Source: JAVBSX01 sp964576215
GTDB taxonomy: Bacteria > Planctomycetota > Planctomycetia > Pirellulales > Thermoguttaceae
Assembly: GCA_964576215.1 (NCBI GenBank)
Contig: CAZNVM010000238.1
Location: forward strand, 1 to 10,734
Reading direction: 5' to 3'
DNA length: 10,734 nucleotides
In this document: positions 5,550 to 10,734 of the stretch, piece by piece
Position numbering within the stretch: the first letter of the stretch is position 1
How the letters are laid out: every line of letters begins with the position of its first letter
The notes under the pieces: model-generated
Told to the model about the DNA's origin: nothing
The model's input: the letters and a program-made list of their open reading frames with translations, nothing else
The model's database searches: none
Program-made: the position numbers and the translations under genes

Positions 5550-7625
5550 ATGTTACACCGAAACGTGACAATCATCTTGGTTCTCGGAGGAATCCTCCTC
5601 CTGTGGTCGGGGTGCGCGTCGCTTCGGGATTTGCGAATCGATCCGACAGGAAGCTGCCTTTTCACCCGGCAACAAAGCGGTGTTTCCCAAAACGTAACCG
5701 GCGAGAGTTCGCAACCGCCGTCCGTTGCCAATCCGAGTGCGACGACCGCTTTTCCCCAGCCAGGCACCGAATCGGCAGCTTCAACCGCCGACACGACTTC
5801 ACCGAATCCGTTTACCTACGACCGTTTTCCCGGAGGTTTTGGGAACGTCGTGCCCGGAACGGGAATCGGGGCCGGTTTTACCGGTTCGCGTGGTCTCGAC
5901 GGGTTTTACGTCCCCAGCACTCCGCCGGACCCGGTCAAAGGACCGGCCTTGATCCTCACGCCGAAAGTTCATTTTGCGCCGATCCATTCCGAGGTCGTTG
6001 TCGTTGCCAGTTATCTTGGGAACGACGAATACCTCCGCACGAACCAACCGGTCGAATGGTCGCTTGACGGAACCGGCACGATTTTGACTTACGACACCGG
6101 TTCCTGGTGCGATTGGTTGCACCATGACTTCACGAAAGCGCAAAAAATCAGCGACCGTTACGTGAAAACAAAAACCAGCGCGAATCTCTGGACGATCAAT
6201 CGGGGAACGCCGGATACGAAGGACGATATCGAAATTCTCAAAGGTCAAACCTGGGTCACGCTCAAAGCGACGAAAGAAGGAACATCCTACGTGACCGCAC
6301 TTTCACCGACGATTGACGACTGGAGCAAACGAAGTGCTTCTGCGGCAATTCACTGGATCGACGCCCAGTTTGCGTTTCCAAGACCGATGGTTGCCCCAGT
6401 CGGCGATCCGAGGAAACTGACGACCATCGTGTCGCGGCAGTCGAACGGTTCGCCGCGTTCCGGCTGGTTCGTCGAATACGAAGTGATCGGCGGAACCGCA
6501 GCAGGTTTCGGCGAAAATCTTGCTCAGCGTACAAAAATTGAAACAGACAACTCCGGCCAGGCAAGCGTCGACGTTTACCAAAAAGAGGCGGGAGCCGGAA
6601 CCGCAACGATTGTGGTTCGCGTCATTCGACCGGACACCGGCGAAGGGAATCAAGGGGAATTGGTCGTCGGCAGCCAGATCATTCGGCAAATCTGGACTTC
6701 CGGCGGCGTGTTGAAAATCGACATCACCGGTCCGAAAGACCCGGTTGCCGACCGGGATTACACTTGGAAAGTCAACGTGGTCAACATGTCATCCCGACCG
6801 ACCGGCGCAACCGTGCAACTGCGGTTGCCGTACGGGATGAAGTACGTTTCCTCCGGGCAAAACGTCCCGATTCCGCAAAGTTCGACGAATGTCGTCCAAT
6901 GGGAAGTCAATTCGATTCCGGGGAACGGAACTTACACGATGGACGTCGTGCTTCGCGCCGACGGTTCGATAGTCGGATCAGGCCGAAATATGGACGTTAC
7001 CGCCAACGTTTTTGCACGGGCGGTCGGTTCCAAGCCGACGAACGTGATTGACGGCGGATCGGTTCCGACCTACAACAACACACCGCAACAGGCTCCAACA
7101 CCGCCGGGAGTGTATTCGCCGACGCCACCGAAGCAACCGGCGCAACCAGCATCGACTCCGACGTCCGGACGTTTCCAGTCGTCGGAAATATCAATGGAAT
7201 TGAGCGTTTACAAACAATTACCAAACGGCGGTTTGCTCAAAGCCCCGGCTCCTTATGTCATTAACAAGGAATACAACTTGGTTCTTTTGACCGTCGTTGG
7301 CCCGGACAACAAGGATTTGGTACATGATTTAAAGAATGTCTCTTTGGTGATTCACCCACCACAACGCAACAATCAGAGTATCGATGGGGCACTCGAGTGT
7401 ATTCGAGGATCGGCAACGGAACCGATTACTCGCTCCAGCAGACAATGGGTTCGAAAATTATCGACTTTTCCGATACGAGATGCAAATGGTGTTGCTGTAG
7501 ATAACTCTCTTACATTGGAGTTCAAACCGCTTCGTGTCGAGTCGAATCTCGAACTGATCGGAGAGTTCTACGCCGAAGGCAAAAAACTCGGACAATGCCA
7601 TATCATCGTTTCCGTACAGCCATGA
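5550..7625 (+). CDS. DUF11-type multidomain lipoprotein
   Basis: The 691-residue product opens with a lipoprotein signal: basic MLHRN, a hydrophobic core, then LWSGC with Cys22 as the lipidated residue (the -3 position is Trp rather than the usual Leu). A low-complexity Ser/Thr/Pro region (about 40-105) follows. Next come an Ig-like module (about 132-182, LTPKVHF...NQPVEWSL), a bacterial Ig-like segment (about 288-362, with TDNSGQASV), a DUF11/conserved-repeat domain (about 387-475, WKVNVVNMSSRPTGATVQLRLP), a Pro/Thr-rich linker (about 507-547) and an unassigned C-terminal domain. The role is probably envelope-anchored structure or binding; no enzyme motif is seen. ATG 5550 is the only start that keeps the signal peptide, though it lacks an SD. 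Codon use looks more AT-rich after about 7250, so the C-terminal domain may have a different history. Confidence 0.8.
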   Translation: MLHRNVTIILVLGGILLLWSGCASLRDLRIDPTGSCLFTRQQSGVSQNVTGESSQPPSVANPSATTAFPQPGTESAASTADTTSPNPFTYDRFPGGFGNVVPGTGIGAGFTGSRGLDGFYVPSTPPDPVKGPALILTPKVHFAPIHSEVVVVASYLGNDEYLRTNQPVEWSLDGTGTILTYDTGSWCDWLHHDFTKAQKISDRYVKTKTSANLWTINRGTPDTKDDIEILKGQTWVTLKATKEGTSYVTALSPTIDDWSKRSASAAIHWIDAQFAFPRPMVAPVGDPRKLTTIVSRQSNGSPRSGWFVEYEVIGGTAAGFGENLAQRTKIETDNSGQASVDVYQKEAGAGTATIVVRVIRPDTGEGNQGELVVGSQIIRQIWTSGGVLKIDITGPKDPVADRDYTWKVNVVNMSSRPTGATVQLRLPYGMKYVSSGQNVPIPQSSTNVVQWEVNSIPGNGTYTMDVVLRADGSIVGSGRNMDVTANVFARAVGSKPTNVIDGGSVPTYNNTPQQAPTPPGVYSPTPPKQPAQPASTPTSGRFQSSEISMELSVYKQLPNGGLLKAPAPYVINKEYNLVLLTVVGPDNKDLVHDLKNVSLVIHPPQRNNQSIDGALECIRGSATEPITRSSRQWVRKLSTFPIRDANGVAVDNSLTLEFKPLRVESNLELIGEFYAEGKKLGQCHIIVSVQP

Positions 7626-7838
7626 TTCCTTAGTCGGCAGGCGGCAGGTATACTGTAAAATAGGGTGTAGCCGTGTTTTTAGGTAGTTTTTCGTTTCGAA
7701 AACTGGGGAAACAACTTTATTTTTATTTATGGGCCTTTATGCCATTATTTTGACTGTATATTGCTATTTTCAATTTCCAAGTATTTTTGCGAAATATCCG
7801 GGCTAACAATTCCAGCGACAAACCGATCCCATTGGGCT

Positions 7839-7934
7839 CGTTCCCGGCGTCGCGGCGAACGACCGGCTAAAAAAAGCGTTCGATGAACCCGGTGTCGATT
7901 TTTCCCGCTTGGAAATCTTTGTGCTGTAAAATTT
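7839..7934 (-). pseudogene. Left copy of 96-bp direct repeat: displaced fragment of the accC 3' end
   Basis: These 96 bases match 9126-9221 in the same orientation with only two substitutions (7912 and 7918 by my alignment). Read on the minus strand, the fragment encodes ILQHKDFQAGKIDTGFIERFF and a stop; accC itself ends ILQHNDFQAGKIDTGFIERFF. It has no start and no upstream accC sequence, so it is not a gene. Together with the right copy it brackets the SPFH gene, 1191 bases lying between them. Confidence 0.85.
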
Positions 7935-8076
7935 CGGCAAAAAAATGCCGACGCGATTCGACTTGTTTCAAAAGCTTTTTTTGAGGAGATTTTTCAAAAA
8001 TTTTCTTTCGAGATTAGAAAAATGACTGTCATTTTGACGGAAAAAACAGGAAATCTTCCCGCTACACAGAGCGTGA

Positions 8077-8097
8077 CGGTTGAGACAACCCGATTTT
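8077..8097 (+). terminator. Weak candidate terminator for the lipoprotein transcript
   Basis: GGTTG (8078-8082) and CAACC (8086-8090) form a 5-bp stem around AGA, followed on the plus strand by CGATTTTT. It lies between the convergent lipoprotein and SPFH genes. The stem is short and sits 450 bases after the lipoprotein stop, so support is limited. Confidence 0.3.
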
Positions 8098-8111
8098 TCG
8101 TTTACTCAAAC

Positions 8112-9071
8112 TTATAAAAGGTTGACGATACGGTCAGTCAATCCTTTTTCGCCAACGATGACTTGCAGTTTACCGGATTCGACGATTTTTTCCAAAACCT
8201 CCAATTCACGAAGCCGCATCAGCGTCGGGTTGTTTTCCAGAAGTTTCGCCGTATTCGCCTGGCTTCGCATCGCGGCGGTCTCTTCCCGACGGGCAATAAG
8301 GTTCGCTTCCGCCGCTTTTTTCGCTTCTGTAACTTTGTTGAGCAAGTCTTTCATATCGCCGGGCAAAATAACGTCACGAATACCAAACGACAGGACTTTG
8401 ACGCCAAATGAATCCGCTCTTGCCTTGAGCATTTGCTCCGCTTCGGCGGCGATTTCGTTTTTATCCGACAGAAATTGTTCCAATTCCCGGCGTCCAACGA
8501 CGTTCCGCAGTGCAAGCTGTGCTTCCCGATACAACGCTTGCTGGACATTCTCGATCGCCGAGGCCATTTTTTCAGCGTTGATCACCTGAAACCCGAAGCC
8601 AGCGTTCATTCGGAGCGTCACTTTGTCGGCAGTCATCAGATCCTGACCGCTAATGTCAACGGTCTGTTCCCGAAGATCGACATTGACCATTTTAACGTCA
8701 ACGGTGTTTTTCCAGAAAAGGTACTGTCCCGGTGATACGGTTTCGACAAGTTTACCGTCGTAGTACAGCAACCCGGTATGGTACGGTAACACCACCAATT
8801 GGACAAACGCAGCCTTGCCGCTCGGCGTTTGGATGATCTGCTGAAGCGAATCATGTTGAAAGCGTACGGTCTTGGCATCGACGATCTCGACTTTAACTTC
8901 TTTCGGTCCAAGCCAGTACGCACTGAGGCCCGGTTCCAACAGGGTGTCAAAACGACCGTCAATCCAGACGAGACCACGTTGGTCGTCCTTCAAATCGACG
9001 ACTGCGACCAACCCTTTGAGTTTTCCGGAAAAGACGATTTCTTCAAATTTGATGTTGTGTATCCGGGGCAC
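8112..9071 (-). CDS. SPFH/slipin (Band 7)-type protein, apparently 5'-truncated
   Basis: From GTG 9071 the product has 319 residues. It carries the prohibitin-homology pattern: DLREQTVDISGQDLMTADKV (133-152), ALYREAQLALRNVVGRRELE (175-194), SFGIRDVILPGDMKDLLNKV, then the coiled-coil-like EAKKAAEANLIARREETAAM. SPFH proteins form oligomeric scaffolds at membranes; the partner here is unknown. A module with the pattern GLxxxDGxxxxxxxPGxxxxW occurs twice (RGLVWIDGRF...PGLSAYW and TGLLYYDGKL...PGQYLFW). Upstream of the GTG the same frame continues without a stop through PGTYWFFDPKGK, which looks like the end of a first module, and then runs into the accC-end repeat. No ATG, GTG or TTG lies in that stretch, and GTG 9071 has no SD. 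No membrane segment is visible in what remains. It may be a broken gene. Confidence 0.75.
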   Translation of the reverse strand: MPRIHNIKFEEIVFSGKLKGLVAVVDLKDDQRGLVWIDGRFDTLLEPGLSAYWLGPKEVKVEIVDAKTVRFQHDSLQQIIQTPSGKAAFVQLVVLPYHTGLLYYDGKLVETVSPGQYLFWKNTVDVKMVNVDLREQTVDISGQDLMTADKVTLRMNAGFGFQVINAEKMASAIENVQQALYREAQLALRNVVGRRELEQFLSDKNEIAAEAEQMLKARADSFGVKVLSFGIRDVILPGDMKDLLNKVTEAKKAAEANLIARREETAAMRSQANTAKLLENNPTLMRLRELEVLEKIVESGKLQVIVGEKGLTDRIVNLL

Positions 9072-9125
9072 AAACTGTGAGCTGAGATCAATCTGGTGTT
9101 TGCCTTTCGGATCGAAAAACCAATA

Positions 9126-9221
9126 CGTTCCCGGCGTCGCGGCGAACGACCGGCTAAAAAAAGCGTTCGATGAACCCGGTGTCGATTTTTCCCGCTTGAA
9201 AATCGTTGTGCTGTAAAATTT
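9126..9221 (-). repeat. Right copy of 96-bp direct repeat, spanning the accC 3' end
   Basis: This copy covers the last 22 codons of accC with its stop (9154-9156) and 28 bases beyond, ending exactly where the SPFH-like coding sequence TATTGGTTTTTC begins. The sequences outside the repeat differ completely from those around the left copy. Because it includes the real accC end, it is the more likely parent copy. A short CCGGGAACG at its SPFH-side edge also fits the SPFH frame (PGT) and may mark a microhomology join. Confidence 0.85.
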
Positions 9222-10491
9222 TAAGCTGAAGTGGAATCGACGTTTTGATCCCTTCCACTTTCATTTCGCTCAAACAGCGGCACATGGAGGCAATCGCTTT
9301 TTCCCGGGTCGATTGGTGAACAAGGAGCTTGCCGATCATCGAATCGTAATTCGGCGACACGGTATATCCGGCGTGGGCGTGGGAATCGAACCGAACTCCG
9401 AACCCACCGGGAACGATCATCTTTTCAATCTTGCCGGGCGACGGTCGGAAATTGTGGTCCGGGTCTTCCGCGTTGATCCGGCACTCGATTGCCCAGCCGC
9501 GAAGTACAACGTCTTTCTGCGTAAACGGTAATTTTTCGCCCGATGCGACGAGAATTTGTGACTTGATTAAATCGATTCCCGTAACAAGTTCCGTAACCGG
9601 GTGCTCGACCTGGATTCTTGCGTTCATTTCGATAAAGTAGAAATTTTCGTCCTTATCGACAAGGAATTCGACGGTTCCCGCGTTGGTGTAACCGGCACTT
9701 TTGGCCAATTTGACGGCAGCATCGCAGATGGCGTTTCGGGTCGATTGCTTCAAGTTCGGAGCGGGACTTTCCTCGATCAGTTTTTGGTGTCGCCGCTGCA
9801 TGGAACAATCGCGTTCCCAAAGGTGAACCACGTTGCCGTGATTGTCCCCGATCAATTGGACTTCAACGTGCCTCGGTTTTTCGATCAGCTTTTCGAGATA
9901 AATGTCGCCGTTGCCGAAGTTCGCTTTCGCTTCCTGAGCGGCCTGTTCGATGGAATTTTTGAGTTGCTCGGCGTCTTTGGCAATTCTCATTCCGCGTCCT
10001 CCCCCTCCGGCGGACGCTTTGATCAGCACGGGAAAGCCGACCTGATTGGCAAATTTGAAGGCGTCGCCGTCGGAAGTGATAAGCCCTTCGCTTCCAGGCA
10101 CTCGCGGCACACCGGCTTTTTGGGCGATTTCCCGAGCGGAGTTTTTGTCGCCGAGGAGCGACATGGCTTCGGAGGTCGGACCGATGAATTCGTATCCGCA
10201 ACTGCGGCACACGTCGGCGAAATGGGCGTTTTCCGCGAGAAAGCCGTAACCGGGGTGAATCGCGTCGACATTGCCGATTTCCGCAGCACTGATAATCCGG
10301 TCGATTTTCAGATAGCTGTCGGTCGATCTGGAAGGCCCGACGCAATACGTTTCGTCGGCAAGATCAAGGTAGGCGGCACCGCGATCCGCTTCGCTGAACA
10401 CCGCAACGGTTTCGATCCCCATTTCACGGCAGGCTCGAATGACACGAAGCGCGATCTCTCCACGGTTGGCAATGAGGATTCGTTTGAACAT
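9154..10491 (-). CDS. accC: Biotin carboxylase, acetyl-CoA carboxylase subunit AccC
   Basis: The 445-residue product is full length (E. coli AccC has 449). It carboxylates biotin on the carrier protein AccB using ATP and bicarbonate, the first half of the acetyl-CoA carboxylase reaction that makes malonyl-CoA for fatty acids, in the cytoplasm. Order of motifs: N-terminal ANRGEIALRVIRACREMGI (8-26), HPGYGFLAEN (79-88), the glycine-rich ATP loop KASAGGGGRGMRI (158-170), RDCSMQRRHQKLIEE (227-241), catalytic FIEMNARIQVEHPVTE (286-301, with Glu288, Asn290, Arg292 and Glu296), and ECRINAEDP (336-344). ATG 10491 begins at the conserved MFKRILIANR. accB, its usual neighbour, is not next to it; a plus-strand gene starts divergently at 10731. 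The stop codon lies directly after a run of seven T and inside the 96-bp repeat shared with 7839-7934. Confidence 0.96.
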   Translation of the reverse strand: MFKRILIANRGEIALRVIRACREMGIETVAVFSEADRGAAYLDLADETYCVGPSRSTDSYLKIDRIISAAEIGNVDAIHPGYGFLAENAHFADVCRSCGYEFIGPTSEAMSLLGDKNSAREIAQKAGVPRVPGSEGLITSDGDAFKFANQVGFPVLIKASAGGGGRGMRIAKDAEQLKNSIEQAAQEAKANFGNGDIYLEKLIEKPRHVEVQLIGDNHGNVVHLWERDCSMQRRHQKLIEESPAPNLKQSTRNAICDAAVKLAKSAGYTNAGTVEFLVDKDENFYFIEMNARIQVEHPVTELVTGIDLIKSQILVASGEKLPFTQKDVVLRGWAIECRINAEDPDHNFRPSPGKIEKMIVPGGFGVRFDSHAHAGYTVSPNYDSMIGKLLVHQSTREKAIASMCRCLSEMKVEGIKTSIPLQLKILQHNDFQAGKIDTGFIERFF

Positions 10492-10730
10492 AAGGACGGT
10501 TATATCGTGAAAAGGAACGGAAACGGACAGTAGCGGTCATTCTAACAAATTCTCCCTTCAAAAAAAGCCGGGACTATCGCCTTCTTCAGTGGCCCCCAGT
10601 CCGTCGACAAGTTTGTTTTTTGCGAACTTTTCTTTCAAAAAGTGAAAAAAGATCGCAACAGGGCGAGTCTTTCTGCGTAATAGTGAGATAGAACCAATCC
10701 TTTTTCATTCCTTTACGCACGGAGGCGAAC
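10492..10730. promoter_or_regulatory. Divergent intergenic region between accC and the right-edge gene
   Basis: These 239 bases must hold the promoters of both flanking genes. A TAGAAT box on the minus strand (10544-10539) could be the accC -10 element, but no good -35 stands 17 bases upstream. An imperfect stem joins 10622-10636 and 10644-10656 (GCGA...TCGC ends, T-rich against A-rich arms), ahead of the plus-strand gene. No further gene is seen. Confidence 0.35.
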
Positions 10731-10734
10731 ATGT
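10731..10734 (+). CDS. Start of an unidentified gene leaving the right edge (partial)
   Basis: A perfect GGAGG at 10721-10725 lies five bases before ATG 10731. Only the start codon and one further base are in the window, so nothing can be said about the product. The gene is divergent from accC. Confidence 0.45.

Larger units (their letters stand above)
7626..8111. other. Intergenic region containing the stray accC-end repeat
   Basis: The first 110 bases after the lipoprotein are AT-rich with only weak stems, such as AGTTTT/AAAACT at 7685-7704. The left copy of the 96-bp repeat occupies 7839-7934. Directly after it, CGGCA (7935-7939) and TGCCG (7946-7950) make a small stem. AAAATGAC/GTCATTTT at 8019-8035 is a 17-base near-palindrome that could be an operator. 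A small hairpin lies just before the convergent SPFH gene. No intact gene is visible. Confidence 0.5.

Noticed and set aside
7839..9221. IS-type composite element around the SPFH gene
   Set aside because: No transposase, terminal inverted repeats or short target duplication; the flanking repeat is accC coding sequence.
9601..10533. 310-codon plus-strand open frame opposite accC
   Set aside because: A shadow of the strongly conserved accC sequence; long antisense frames are expected from accC codon use and nothing recognisable is encoded.

Overview
The window looks like a chromosomal piece from a planctomycete, most likely Pirellulales. Three things point there. A secreted beta-helix protein has an N-terminal LESLESRELLAV motif, typical of large exported planctomycete proteins. 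A lipoprotein has the planctomycete-style DUF11 layout. The gene order is loose, with single genes on alternating strands. Base composition is moderate by eye. No tRNA, rRNA, CRISPR array, transposase or integrase was seen.

Layout, left to right. At the left edge a minus-strand gene seems to start at position 30 behind a very strong Shine-Dalgarno (SD) site held in a hairpin. Next is a short, probably truncated or frameshifted beta-helix surface protein (126-887, minus). A gene-poor stretch with a heptad-repeat hairpin follows. Then come a cysteine-containing outer-membrane porin (1745-3001, plus), a second and larger heptad-repeat hairpin, and tadA (3101-3562, plus), whose start codon lies inside that repeat. 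A divergent AnmK-family protein (3589-4839, minus) converges on tadA. It sits behind a near-consensus promoter and a leader of about 200 nt. A 700-base gap contains a large imperfect palindrome. It is followed by a 691-residue DUF11-type lipoprotein (5550-7625, plus). The right third carries an SPFH/slipin-type gene (8112-9071, minus) and accC, biotin carboxylase (9154-10491, minus). A plus-strand gene starts at the last four bases.

The most unusual structure is a 96-bp direct repeat (7839-7934 and 9126-9221; 94 of 96 bases identical by my alignment) that flanks the SPFH gene. The right copy contains the real 3' end of accC. The left copy is a stray duplicate of that end. The SPFH reading frame runs without a stop into the right copy but has no usual start codon there, so its 5' end looks cut off by the event that made the repeat. 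This resembles either an insertion that duplicated and rebuilt the accC 3' end, or a segmental duplication.

The genes do not form one pathway. They cover lipid synthesis (accC), tRNA wobble editing (tadA), possible cell-wall sugar recycling or a derived function (AnmK-like), envelope proteins (porin, lipoprotein, beta-helix protein) and a membrane-scaffold-type protein (SPFH).
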